DNA from: Limonium bicolor | Lineage: Eukaryota; Streptophyta; Magnoliopsida; Caryophyllales; Plumbaginaceae | NCBI GenBank assembly: GCA_023374045.1 | Contig: CM041782.1 | Span: 183,538,925-183,602,924 of the forward strand | Length of the DNA stretch: 64,000 nucleotides | Reading direction: 5' to 3' | In this document: positions 33,896 to 46,154 of the stretch, piece by piece | Layout: the number at the start of each line of letters is the position of its first letter | Position numbering within the stretch: the stretch's first letter is position 1 | Position numbers and translations under genes: made by a program | The notes under the pieces: model-generated | What the model was told of the DNA's origin: nothing | Seen by the model: the letters and a program-made list of their open reading frames with translations, nothing else | The model's database searches: none

Positions 33896-36800
33896 ATTTC
33901 ATGAAATGCCACTATATTTTTTGCTAATTCATGAAATGCCACTAAAAAAAATTTTCATGAAATGCTACTATATCTTTGTAAAAGTCCATGAAATACCACT
34001 ATATTATTGACCAGAAGTAAAAAAAGATAAAAATACCCCTACTTGTTAATTAACAAAATACTTTTCAAGTTCACAATATTCACCTAAGAGTTATAAAATT
34101 CACAAAAAAATTCAAATATTATAAAAATATAGATAACAATAAAAAATATAAAAAAATTATAAAAATAAATAAATAATATATTAAAATATCACATAACATT
34201 GAAAAAAATAAATATTTAAAAAAATGTAGAGTTTTAAACTCATAATTTATACTAATTTTTTTACAAATTTAGACCAATATAGTACCATAATTTATATCAA
34301 TTAATTACCATAAATTTTACCAATTAATTACCATAATTTTCACTATACACTTTTAGATTATTTTTTCTACCACTTAAAATTATTTACAATTTTTTTATTA
34401 ATATTTGAAAAATTATTGTTTTTTTAATTTATATTCTATTTTACAGATTATTTATGACATAATATATATAATTGTGAACAAATAACATAAATTGATAAAA
34501 CGATTCTTTAAATTTGTATGGTACAGATTATAGTAGTTAACTCATATAAGTTATGGTGCTTAATTGGAAGAAAAATTGGTACTAGTCATAATTTTATACC
34601 AATTTTTCTACAAATTAAGCACCATAACTATAACTAGTATAATTAATTACCATAAATAGTACCACACATTTTCAAATTATCTTTTTTTTATGAATTTAGA
34701 TTATTTATTCAAAATAAATTATATTACGTCATAAAGTCATCTACAAAATAGAATATAAATTAAAAATTCCAAATATTAATTTAAAAAGGAAATTTCATGA
34801 AATGTCATTTTTTTGTGCTAATTCATGAAATGCCACTAAAAAAAGTCATGAAATGCCACTATATTTTTGCAAAAGTTCATGAAATGTCATTATGACCATA
34901 AGCAAAAAAGACAAAAATACCCCTACATGTTAATAAATTAATTTTAAAGTTCACAATATGCCCCTAAGTGTTAATAAATTCACAAAAATTCACAAAAAAT
35001 TTAAAATACTATAAAAATATATATAACTATAAAAAATACTTACCATATTATAAAAATTATAAAAATATATTAAAATATCATAAAACATTTATAAAAGTAA
35101 ATATTTCTTAGATTTTTTCAAAATTATTTAGTATCATTAAAAATGTAGAGTTTTAAAGGCATAATTTATACTTATTTTTCTACCAATTTCGACCAATATA
35201 GTACCATAATTTATAACCATTAATTACCATAATTTTTACCATACATTTTAAATTATTTTCTCTACCAATAACAATTATTTATTCAAAATAAATTATTTTA
35301 ATTATTTTATTTAATATTTAGAATTTTTTAATTTATATTCTATTTTGCAGATGACTTTGTGACATAATATAATTTTGAATAAATAATTTAAATTGATTAA
35401 AAAAGATAATTTAAAAAGGTATGGCATAAAGTAGGGTAATTAATTGGTACTAGTAATGGTGCTTAATTGGTAGAAAATTTGGTACTAGTCATAATTTTTT
35501 ACGTAATATATACCAATTTTTTAACCAATTGAGCACCATAACTATTACCAATTAATTACCCTAATTTATGCAATACATTTTTAAATTATCCTTTTTAATT
35601 GAAATTATTTATTCAAAATAAATTATATTATGTCATAAAGTTATTTACAAAATAGAATATAGATTAACAAAAAAAAATTACAAATATTAATAATAAATAA
35701 TAATTTATTTTGAATAAATAATTTAAATTGGTAGAAAAAATAATTTAACCATATATTGTAAAAATTATGGCAATTAATAGGTATAAATTAAGGTAATTAA
35801 TTGGTATAAATTATGGTTCTATATTAGTCTAACTTTGTAGAAAAATTAATATAAACTATGTATTTAAAACTCTATATTTTTTATGGTACTAAATAAGTTT
35901 GAAACAAATCTAAGAAATATTTACCTTTTTTCAATGTTTTATGATATTTTATAATTTTTTATATTTATCTATATTTTTATAGTTTTTTTTTGTTTTGGTG
36001 AATTTTAGTGAATTTATTAACACTTAGGGGCATATTGTGAACCTTAAAAGTACTTTATTAACTTGTGAAGGTATTTTTGTCTTTTGTGCTTCTGGTCAAT
36101 GAAATAATGGCATTTCATGAACTTTTGCAAAAATATAGTGGCATTTCGTGACTTTCTTTTTTTAGTGGCATTTCATGAATTAGCCAAAAATATAGTGGCA
36201 TTTCATGAAATGAAATATAGGAAAATTTCATGAAATGCCACTATATTTTTAGCTAATTCATGAAATGTCATTTTTAAAAAATAAAGTCACAAAATGTCAC
36301 CATATTTTCGTAAAGTCCATAAACTACCACTATAGTAACCGACCAGATGGAAAACAAATACAAAAATACCCTACCAATTAGCAAAGTAGTTTTAAAGTTC
36401 ACAATATACCCCAAGTGTTAAAAAATTCACAAAAAATTCAAAATACAATAAAAATATAAAATAATATATAAAAAATTATTAAAATTGAAAATAAATTTAA
36501 ATATCATGAAATATTAAAACAAATAAATATTTCATTTTTTAAAATATATTCAATACCATAAAAAGAACATTGTGTTCTCATGAAATGTCACTAAAAAATG
36601 AAAGTCATGAAATGCCAATATAATTTTACAATAGTCCATGAAATGTCACTATGTCATTGATCAGAAGCAAAAAAGACAAAAGTACCCTTATTAGTTAGCA
36701 AAGTACTTTTTAAAGTTCACAATATGCCACTAAGTGCTAAAAATTTCACTAAAATTCACTAAAAGTTCAAAATACTATAAAAATATAAATAATAATAAAA

Positions 36801-37034
36801 AATATTTAAAAAATCACAAAAAGAAATAAAAATATATTAAAATATCATAAAACATTTTTAAAAGTAAATATTTTTTAGATTCTTTTCAAAATTATTTAGT
36901 ACCATAAAAAGTATAGAGTTTTAACACTTAATTTATACTAATTTTCTACAAATTTAGACCAATATGCTACCATAAATTATACCAATTAATTACCATAATT
37001 TATCCAATTAATTATCATATTATAATTTACATAT
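33896..37034. repeat. Nested palindromic MITE arms, left block
   Basis: AT-rich sequence with repeated arms built on CATGAAATGCCACTATATTT. Each arm is about 190-220 bases, holds three such words about 35 bases apart, and ends in AAAAATACCCCTA..TTAACA and GTTCACAATATGCCC. Arms in forward orientation start near 33896, 34788, 36222 and 36575; one reverse arm ends near 36210. 34788-36210 is thus a forward/reverse pair, one foldback element of about 1.4 kb. The other forward arms have partners on the far side of the MULE. No coding frames. Confidence 0.7.
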
Positions 37035-37043
37035 ATTTTTAAA
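37035..37043. repeat. MULE target site duplication ATTTTTAAA, left copy
   Basis: ATTTTTAAA lies directly left of the MULE terminus and recurs at 46256-46264 directly right of it. Nine bases is the diagnostic duplication length of Mutator-like elements. The sequence is AT-rich, so a chance match is possible, but both copies sit exactly at the terminal repeats. Confidence 0.7.
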
Positions 37044-37140
37044 GGGGGTTGCTATTCGGCAGTACAAAATTACTAATCACCGCAGTACAAAATTTTTTTA
37101 ATTCATATTGACGTTGTACACATGTAATGATGTGTCGCTG
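37044..37140. repeat. MULE terminal inverted repeat, left
   Basis: Pairs with about 46155-46255 in reverse complement: GGTTGCTATTCG, AAAATTACTAATCACCGC, AATTTTTTTAATTCAT, TTGACGTTG and ACACATGTAATGATGTCG are shared with small indels. Confidence 0.75.
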
Positions 37141-37344
37141 TGTTTTTTTTTTCAAAAAATGATATCAGAAAGTAAATTTACCGAAGTAGTTTGTAGTTGA
37201 TTAGTAGCGAATTTTACTAGTTACTTTTTTGTTGGAATCAATACAGGAACCTTTTTTTTGTAAAAAAAAGTGTTGGATTACATTTTTATGTGTTTATATT
37301 ACATTTTTATGTGTTTATATTATTAATTTGACTTAAAATTAATT

Positions 37345-37395
37345 TGTACTGCGAATAGCAAATACTTTACTATTCGCAGTACAAATTTTTTTTTT
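37345..37395. repeat. Two MULE tips head to head inside the left end
   Basis: AATTTGTACTGCGAATAGCAA is followed, after a few bases, by CTATTCGCAGTACAAATTTT, so two copies of the terminal tip face each other. The first can pair with the tip at 37046, defining a 320-base sub-element; the second looks like another left tip of the MULE. Confidence 0.6.
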
Positions 37396-37645
37396 CACCA
37401 AACTTAGTTGAATAAGTTTGAATGTTACGGGGAGACACTTTTTTTTGAAATAATAGATGTTTGAATAACCAAATTTAAGTCAATATGAGTAAAACAACAA
37501 CTAAGTTAAAGAGCAACTAATTAAAAAACTAATTATAGAAAAACTAAGTTACAACAACTAAGTTACAACAACTAAGTTAAAGAAAGACTAAGTTACAACA
37601 ACTAAGTTAATGAAAAACTAAGGTACGTTTCTCCAACTATCTAAC

Positions 37646-40546
37646 CTAGATTGTATTGATGAATCCAAGGTCCGACAGTGTTTGGATTCTATAAGTGAAC
37701 CACTGCGGATAGACAGGGGGGAGTGGGGAGTCATGAACCATGCCGAACCTTATGAAATGACCCTCGGGGCAAATTCCTATGTGGATCTCTCCTCTTGGGC
37801 TATCACGATCGGTATAATTATCGATCGGAAGGTATGTGGCACTTGCCGCACCCCCATAGACAGTAGAGTAGAAAACTACTATCGAAGTGTACCTTGTCGC
37901 GATCACCAACCCCATTTCCGTGTGCATCCATTTATGTGGAGGTGCTGGCCCTCCTGAATTCCAATGAAGCGCTCTTAACATGCCGTTGTACGGTCCTTCG
38001 TTAAAAATGGCCTTGTATAGTCCATTCGCTGGTGCTTGATTCTTCATGTGATTGTACAATGTACACGGACATCTTTCCACCTCTCTTGTCTGAATATAGG
38101 TAGTCAGCAATGACCCTGAAACCACAATTCCCATCTCCACGAACATCAATATACCCAGTCATATATTGATATAGGTTGGGGTTGAAATTCTGGTAGTATG
38201 GGAAGTCGTCAAAGGGCTTGAATCGACTCGGATTTGATGATCCTCTATTACGTGATCTTGTATTTGATGTCGCTCCTTGTGACTGGCCTGCCCTTGGTCG
38301 GTTACGCTCCCAAGACGAAGGTTCCGTCGGTTTGGTGGTCTTGAGGGCCCGGTAGGTCTGCCAATCCCAACCTGTTCCAACGGCTCTCCTAATTGGCACA
38401 CCATATCTGGGTGAAGGAAGTTTTGGAGTTGACTGTAACATCTCGCAATCAGAGTAGGATCATCTGACTGTGCTACCTCAGAAGCTATGTGTCGCCATCT
38501 ATTTTGTTCTTCCTCCATGTAGGATACCATATCAATCGTCGATTCATGCTTCTCCCAGCTTAGGGTATACCAAAACGATGTATATCCCTCTTGGATAGTA
38601 TACCATTCCAGCATGTAGTTTAATTTACAAGCGCAAGGTAATCCATGAGAGGTTACCTTGTCACATCCACAGATTGAGCTGTCCATTTGCACATAATTCG
38701 TCCTTCCAAGCTCCTTGACTAGCTCATCTAAGCAAAGGGTACTAACCTTCCCGATCAGGTCAGCGATTGGAACCCTCATGTGCTCTCTTCTGTGTTTTGT
38801 CCTGGCTGCCTCAAAATCCTTTTTTAACTCCCGGATGCTTGTATTCACATGATCGTGAATCTTTGGAAAGATTACATCCAAAGTGTGTCTAGCACTCCTT
38901 AATCTCGCCTTTAGAGAAGAATGTGCGGCCTCCACCCTATCAAATGTTTAAGTAAGTTTTATAGATCTATAACAATCACTGTATTATCTTAAACATTACA
39001 AGATTAACAATTTTACCTATTTGTCGTTGTGTTGCCGAAGTGCAACACATTCTTGACCCAAGCCTCCACAAATTTTTCCTTGTATTTCTCCCAGACTGAT
39101 GCAACATACGTAATGAAACGTGGGTAGCTTCGGTATGTCTCCTTGAAATATGCGTACCTCTCGTTGTAGTCCTGCTCTGTGCTCGAGTAGACAACCGAAG
39201 TCCACATTCGGACTGCAGCCGCCGCCCTTCCTCTATCACCCATATAAGTCTCGGCTTTCCCCTGAACGTTCCTACTTATGTGCCACCGACATAGTAGGTG
39301 ATGAGATTCAGGAAATACCTCATCTAAGGCATTCATCAGGGCCAGACATCTGTCGGTGATAAATGTAGAGGTTGTAGTCCGCCCGAGGAGGACCCTTAAT
39401 TGTTGAAGTGCCCACACATACATGTCTGTTGCTTCTGATACAAGGAAGGCGAAGGCAATGCTGAAGTTTTTGCCTATACTCGTCATCCCGATGAACTGAA
39501 CCAACGGCATTTTTGCTATGTTTGTTTTATAGGTAGCATCAATGCCTATGACATACGGGAACGCATGGAGCAGTAATCTAGATGTAGGGTGTGCAAAGAA
39601 GATGGACCCAAGTCGTGTTTGATCAACTATACATGTGAAATATAATCATGTTATCTATCAAATTAACATGAAACCTAAATGATTGAAGTTATTTGAGACA
39701 TACTGAGTTGACTTACTTGGATCTGTTGTGTAATCGTAGTAGTAGTGTTTTTGTCTAGCTCACTCAGCAGAGTCTGCACCATAGATCGACCATCTCTATT
39801 TACTAGTTTTGTTTTTTGTATCCGGTTGTATATGTCTTTCCTTGTTGCTGACGTTTCTGGGTTGATTGTTGTGAGCTCGGAATAAATTGCACAGGGGGCA
39901 CACCGACTCTGGTTCTCTGGTCGATCATAATCTCCTCCGCCTCAGTCAGGCGTTTTCCCACAAAATGACCCTCTGCCCACTCTGCGAGATCATGGTTATG
40001 CCATCCGTTACCCACTTGCAAGAAACACCCGTAGCTTGTGTAATACCCCTTAATTTTAAAAGGGCAACCACATTTCTTTGAACCCGATGATCTGCGCCGG
40101 TTGATGACACCAGGTCGTGATGTCCTTCGTGGTTTCCAATACCTCTCGCACGTTATGTGGAAATCTTGGCCTGACCGAGAACTTTGAATTATGGTGTAGA
40201 TATGGTTGGGATGGCCAACACTATCTACCCAAGCTTTCGCTTCTTCTTTACCACTAAAGGCCTGGTTTGTTTGAAATAAGTAACCGTGTCCACCACCGGA
40301 GCTCGATTATACATCTTGCATGTAGTCATCCATCTGTGCATTATGATCCGGAACGCCTTCATCAAATTCATCCCAATCTGAATCAGTGGTTGAGTCACTA
40401 TCCTGCAATAAGGGTCGAGAGAATGTTAGATGAATATTGAAATATGAAATGTTAGTGCGAATATGATTAACAAAGACAATAAACTAAATACTTACTGGGC
40501 TTGATATTGGAACATACTCATGATCGGAATCTGAAGATTGACTCAT
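37646..40546 (-). pseudogene. mudrA-like: MULE transposase with FAR1-type, SWIM and OTU-like domains, broken
   Basis: The gene model has four exons: 40546-40496, 40402-39717, 39626-39017 and 38936-37646. The N-terminus has a FAR1/MULE DNA-binding segment (CGCPFKIKGYY, WHNHDLAEWAEGHF). The MULE transposase domain follows: a first Asp in IGIDATYKTN, a second in FITDRCLALMNA, then LLCRWHISRNV. Next is a SWIM-like zinc finger with CGC..GLPCAC, where the usual final His is Cys. The C-terminus is an OTU-like cysteine protease with GDGNCGFR (catalytic Asp/Cys) and a His strand GHFIRFGMVHDSPLPP. Breaks: TAA in exon 2 (DYMQDV-stop), a base shift near 39885, and a base shift inside OTU near 38095. It would cut and move the MULE DNA; this copy cannot. 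Confidence 0.8.
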
Positions 40547-40712
40547 GTTTAGAGAGAGAGCTTGCACAGTTTAACGAAATAAGTGTTGGAAGAGAGTAAG
40601 GAAATAGAGAGCTTCGAGAATATGGAGAGAGAGTGTGTGAAGATGAAATGGAGGAGGCATCCCTTATATAGAGGTTGGTCATGAACTAGCCACAAGGTTA
40701 CAAGTTAAAAAA

Positions 40713-43068
40713 ACGGTAACCTGGTACGTGTACAGTGACCTAGTACGTGTACCTTTCCTGACAAAAGTAATTACCTATGGTAACTTTGAATTCACTTTGT
40801 ACTGCAAACGGTAACCTGGTACGTGTACCTATCCTGACAAAAGTAATTACTTATGGTAAATTTGAATTCACTTTGTACTGCAAACGGTAACCTGGTACGT
40901 GTACAGTGACCTGTACGTGTACCTTACCTGACAAAAGTAATTACCTATGGTAACTTTGAATTCACTTTGTACTGCAAACGGTAACCTGTACGTGTACCTT
41001 TCCTGACAAAAGTAATTACCTATGGTAACTTTGAATTCACTTTGTACTGCAAACGGTAACCTGGTACGTGTACAGTGACCTAGTACGTGTACCTTTCCTG
41101 ACAAAAGTAATTACCTATGGTAACTTTGAATTCACTTTGTACTGCAAACGGTAACCTGGTACGTGTACCTTTCCTGACAAAAGTAATTACCTATGGTAAC
41201 TTTGAATTCACTTTGTACTGCAAACGGTAACCTGGTACGTGTACAGTGACCTAGTACGTGTACCTTTCCTGACAAAAGTAATTACCTATGGTAACTTTGA
41301 ATTCACTTTGTACTGCAAACGGTAACCTGGTACGTGTACCTTTCCTGACAAAAGTAATTACCTATGGTAACTTTGAATTCACTTTGTACTGCAAACGGTA
41401 ACCTGGTACGTGTACAGTGACCTATACGTGTACCTTTCCTGACAAAAGTAATTACCTATGGTAACTTTGAATTCACTTTGTACTGCAAACGGTAACCTGG
41501 TACGTACAGTGACCTGTACGTGTACCTTTCCTGACAAAAGTAATTACCTATGGTAACTTTGAATTCACTTTGTACTGCAAACGGTAACCTGGTACGTGTA
41601 CAGTGACCTAGTACGTGTACCTTTCCTGACAAAAGTAATTACCTATGGTAACTTTGAATTCACTTTGTACTGCAAACGGTAACCTGGTACGTGTACAGTG
41701 ACCTAGTACGTGTACCTTTCCTGACAAAAGTAATTACCTATGGTAACTTTGAATTCACTTTGTACTGCAAACGGTAACCTGGTACGTGTACCTTTCCTGA
41801 CAAAAGTAATTACCTATGGTAACTTTGAATTCACTTTGTACTGCAAACGGTAACCTGGTACGTGTACAGTGACCTAGTACGTGTACCTTTCCTGACAAAA
41901 GTAATTACCTATGGTAACTTTGAATTCACTTTGTACTGCAAACGGTAACCTGGTACGTGTACCTTTCCTGACAAAAGTAATTACCTATGGTAACTTTGAA
42001 TTCACTTTGTACTGCAAACGGTAACCTGGTACGTGTAGTACCTAGTACGTGTACCTTTCCTGACAAAAGTAATTACCTATGGTAACTTTGAATTCACTTT
42101 GTACTGCAAACGGTAACCTGGTACGTGTACCTTTCCTGACAAAAGTAATTACCTATGGTAACTTTGAATTCACTTTGTACTGCAAACGGTAACCTGGTAC
42201 GTGTACAGTGACCTAGTACGTGTACCTTTCCTGACAAAAGTAATTACCTATGGTAACTTTGAATTCACTTTGTACTGCAAACGGTAACCTGGTGTACAGT
42301 GACCTGTACGTGTACCTTTCCTGACAAAAGTAATTACCTATGGTAACTTTGAATTCACTTTGTACTGCAAACGGTAACCTGGTACGTGTACAGTTACCTG
42401 TACGTGTACCTTTCCTGACAAAAGTAATTACCTATGGTAACTTTGAATTCACTTTGTACTGCAAACGGTAACCTGGTACGTGTACAGTGACCTAGTACGT
42501 GTACCTTTCCTGACAAAAGTAATTACCTATGGTAACTTTGAATTCACTTTGTACTGCAAACGGTAACCTGGTACGTGTACAGTGACCTATACGTGTACCT
42601 TTCCTGACAAAAGTAATTACCTATGGTAACTTTGAATTCACTTTGTACTGCAAACGGTAACCTGGTACGTGTACCTTTCCTGACAAAAGTAATTACCTAT
42701 GGTAACTTTGAATTCACTTTGTACTGCAAACGGTAACCTGGTACGTGTACAGTGACCTAGTACGTGTACCTTTCCTGACAAAAGTAATTACCTATGGTAA
42801 CTTTGAATTCACTTTGTACTGCAAACGGTAACCTGGTACGTGTACCTTTCCTGACAAAAGTAATTACCTATGGTAACTTTGAATTCACTTTGTACTGCAA
42901 ACGGTAACCTGGTACGTGTACAGTGACCTAGTACGTGTACCTTACCTGACAAAAGTAATTACCTATGGTAACTTTGAATTCACTTTGTACTGCAAACGGT
43001 AACCTGGTACGTGTACCTTTCCTACAAAAGTATTACCTATGGTAAATTTGAATTCACTTTGTACTGCA
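40713..43068. repeat. Minisatellite of alternating 76- and 95-bp units, about 27 copies
   Basis: The unit runs CGGTAACCTGGTACGTGTAC, CTTTCCTGACAAAAGTAATT, ACCTATGGTAACTTTGAATT, CACTTTGTACTGCAAA (76 bp). The long form adds 19 bases, AGTGACCTAGTACGTGTAC, after the first GTACGTGTAC. The two forms often alternate. Copies are nearly identical, which points to recent expansion or homogenisation. The array fills the space between the transposase start (40546) and the PMD gene end (43186). The ACGTGTAC word contains an ACGT core of the kind bound by plant bZIP factors, but no function is shown. Confidence 0.9.
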
Positions 43069-43185
43069 CATGGTGTGTTTGGTACGCTTGATGTTAGTAG
43101 TCGTTGAACTAGCCGTTGGACTGTCAGTGTACTCAAATATTATAAAAGTGGGTATTAGTGTCCCAACATACTTACATTAGAGCAG

Positions 43186-44452
43186 TCAAGCATCTAGATG
43201 CTCACGATATCCTTGCAGTGAACGATGATCCTGCACTTGAGAGGTAGATCTCACCCATCTTAGAGCCCAAGGTCTACCATCATTAGCGCCCCAGTCCGGG
43301 CTAATCGCTGGTCTTAATGTAGGGAAGTACGCATAAATCCAGCACTGTGCATATAAAACACTATAATTAAGCATCAGTACCAATTATTAATACTCAGCGA
43401 GTTATTATATACTAGATGCACATTAGGACCATACCTCAAGTAACGTCATAGAACCCACCTATCCCACTGGAGTCGGCACGAGATGCTATCCCTAGCTGGC
43501 GATATAACCATGCAAGAGTACCAGCTCCCATGCATATTTACGAAGCTTGGTACCTTTCTTTCACAGGAGCTACTAAACTAACAGCTGTGGACTCAACGAC
43601 CATTTGATTTACCAGCTAATATGGTGGTACCAATCAGATGATATAACCAACCACATGCCTGCTTCATGCCTCTTCATTTTCATCTCTACATTGCTGCAAC
43701 AGCTCGAAATTGATACAGCACCGGTATTCCACAGTGCCTCTGTCATACTCTCAACATCTCTGCCCCAAAATTAAGACAATCAGCCATTACCTCCTCCTTT
43801 CAACTCAGGGGTGGATGAATTCGCTGTCAATGAACGACCGACGATGGGGATTGCAGTATCATCCACACATCATGTAGGGTAATCGTCATCTCACCAAACG
43901 GCATATGGAATGAGTTTGTATCAGGCTGGCCACCTCTCCACAAAAGCACTGATCAGGGACATATTGTTTATGGCATCGTAATATCCTGTAGGTGCTCTAT
44001 ACCAGAATACTCAAGCATCTTCCTTGTTCTTGGTTTAGAAATTTGATCTTTTTGGCCAGCAGGTAAGCATCACCCTACGGGATTTGAACTCAAAACCCCC
44101 GATCCTACATATGACCAATATTTAACACTTACAAAACGTAGTGTGATATTAAATGATCAAATACAGGAGAATAGAGAACATACCTTAGCCGAGGTCCATA
44201 AGTCAAGCGCCCATGACCCCCGAAGCTAGTGATAACACTAGTGTAGTGGACCGCCAGGAACTGCACCTCTGTCAACTTCCAAGAGGTAGGAATGACTGGA
44301 ACCATCGCTAGCGCTGCTTCCTCGTCAGTGTCATCCTCCTTATCCATGACTTCATCATCTTCCTTATCCTGCTCCTCATCCACGTCGGGTGAGTCCTCAT
44401 CAATCAGCACCACGACCATCGTCATCACATGTGGCGAACGCTCAGTCATCAC
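43186..44452 (-). pseudogene. Plant mobile domain (PMD) gene remnant inside MULE
   Basis: On the minus strand an acidic N-terminal part (44452-44129) with DEEQDKEDDEVMDKEDD is followed, after a probable intron, by reading DTNSFHMPFGEMTITLHDV (43935-43868). This matches the core of the plant mobile domain (consensus like ETHTFHLP.GEMTITLEDV). Later, 43383-43186 reads WIYAYFPTLRP and GRPWALRWV, which fits the domain's C-terminal part. Several frame breaks and stops separate these pieces, so it is a pseudogene or poorly spliced gene. PMD proteins MAIN and MAIL1 act in plant genome stability and silencing; PMD also occurs in transposons. Here it lies in the same orientation as the transposase. 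Confidence 0.6.
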
Positions 44453-44585
44453 ATAGTCCTCAACAGCACGGCAGGTGATGGGCGTGGTGGACTGATGACT
44501 ACCACCGCCTGACGGAGCAGTATGGTGGCTTTATTGCCCTGAGATATTGAAGCTAGAGCTGTGCATTGATCTGTCAGAAAAAGCA

Positions 44586-44852
44586 CTACTGGATGATGAC
44601 AACTTGGCATGCGTCTCCTCGGTATATTGAACCCGCCGAGTCATCCTCCGCTACCATTGGTGGTGCTGGTACTTGAAACGCCGGGTCGTTGGAAGATTGA
44701 CCCGGATGGAAAGATGAATGGCGTGCTGCTTCCATCCGGGGGGCAGGATTACTCGGCCCCTTCACCAGGAACATGTGCACGACGACGTACGAGGCCGTCA
44801 TAGCCTGCTCCGCACCCCGGTCTTTATTCTTCCTCTTCGTGACATGTCTCAC
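44586..44852 (-). CDS. Open frame upstream of PMD remnant, unknown
   Basis: 88 codons on the minus strand, starting MRHVTKRKNKDRGAEQAM and containing a proline-rich part. It lies just upstream of the PMD remnant in the same orientation and may be its original N-terminus or 5' exon. No family recognised. A plus-strand frame covers the same bases, so coding is doubtful. Confidence 0.2.
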   Translation of the reverse strand: MRHVTKRKNKDRGAEQAMTASYVVVHMFLVKGPSNPAPRMEAARHSSFHPGQSSNDPAFQVPAPPMVAEDDSAGSIYRGDACQVVIIQ

Positions 44853-44929
44853 TGCTTTTTTCAGACGACTCCATCACTGCATACGAATATCACACGTTAT
44901 ATCCCTCATTCATAACATAAAATTCAAAC

Positions 44930-45285
44930 ATTAATAATCATCATTCACAATATTACAATTCAAAAAAAAATTCAAATATTTATAAATCATTCACAATATT
45001 AGTTAGAATTCAAAAAAAACAAATTAAAACATTTAAAAATCATTCACAATATTACAATTCAAAAACAAAATCAAATATTTATAAATCATTCACATATTGT
45101 TAGAATTAAAAAAAACAAATTAAAACTTTAAAAATCATTCACAATATTACAATTCAAAAACAAAATTCAAATATTTATAAATCATTCACAATATTAGTTA
45201 GAATTCAAAAAAATAACAAATTAAAACATTTAAAAATCATTCACAATATTATTATACAAAATAAACAAATTAAAACATTTTAAAA
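44930..45285. repeat. AT-rich tandem repeat, about 100-bp period
   Basis: AAATCATTCACAATATTACA, ATTCAAAAACAAAATTCAAA, TATTTATAAATCATTCACAA, TATTAGTTAGAATTC, then AAACAAATTAAAACATTT recur about three and a half times with small changes. It lies between the PMD side and the GC-rich end of the MULE. Confidence 0.7.
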
Positions 45286-45299
45286 AACTTCAAAATTAA

Positions 45300-45850
45300 A
45301 AAAAAAAACACGGTCGAGCAGCTCTGCTACTCTCCCTAGCCGGAAACGAGCACCGGCGCTCCTCTGCTGCTCCGGCGTCGAGCACCGTCGCGTCTCGCCC
45401 CAGCTGGACTCGAGCCCCCTGCCTCCTCGGCGTCGACGTCAGGCTCCAGCGCAGATCCCCCGAGCAGCCGCGCCTCTCGCGACCACCAGACTGGAGCTGC
45501 TCCAGTCCTCGCCCTCCTCTGGTCCGAGCCCCCTGCCTCCTCGCCTTACCGGAATCCGAGCAGTGGTAGTGCTCGCCCATACCGGAATCCGAGCAGCACC
45601 AGTCCTCTTCTATTTTTTTTTTTTTTTTTAAATTTTCGAAATTTTTATGCTAGATCTAGCTCAAATGATGTTGAATTTCAAAAAACTAATACTAAATTCA
45701 TACTCAGGACCCCAACTCTATAGTTGAAAAAAAAAATCGAAAAACTCACCGGAAAATTTTTCCGGCGTGGTCCGGCGGTGGGTTGGCGGCGGCGGGTGGC
45801 GTGCTCGCGGTGGCTCCGGCAGGTAGAAGGGAGGATCAGATGGAAGAGAG
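45300..45850. other. GC-rich leader region of MULE
   Basis: Strong GC-rich contrast with its surroundings. Repeated words GAGCCCCCTGCCTCCTCG and TACCGGAATCCGAGCAG occur twice each. A related GC-rich piece stands at the same place in the split MULE copy (18600-18808), so it belongs to the family and is probably not a fresh host-gene capture. The 94-codon minus-strand frame (45580-45296) is low-complexity and not a supported gene. Confidence 0.5.
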
Positions 45851-46154
45851 AGAGAGGAGAGATAGTGAGTAGATAGAAATGAAGAAAAAGGGAGTTTACG
45901 CTATATATAGTACGAGCGTTTTTTAACCCGAAATTGACGTTTTCAACTGCGATTTCAATACACGTTCCGAAAGTGTAACAATGTTTGTAATTTAGTCAAA
46001 CACAAACATAAAATGTCATTAACTTATGTGGAGTCACTATTATAACGTTTTAATGCGCTTAAAAGGGGTTTTAACGTCTTTTATACAGGTTATAATGTTT
46101 TGTAACAATCAGAGTGTTTTTTACTGTTTATGTTCAAGAATATTTTTTAAAAAA

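Noticed and set aside
37682..37957. 91-codon plus-strand frame over the OTU domain
   Set aside because: The opposite strand carries the recognisable OTU sequence with GHFIRFGMVHDSPLPP.
40713..43068. CRISPR-like array
   Set aside because: The units are contiguous 76/95-bp tandem copies without unique spacers, in a plant transposon.
45296..45580. 94-codon minus-strand frame in the GC-rich MULE end
   Set aside because: Low-complexity Arg/Gly/Ser-rich translation from GC-rich repeats; the same kind of region occurs non-coding in the split MULE copy.
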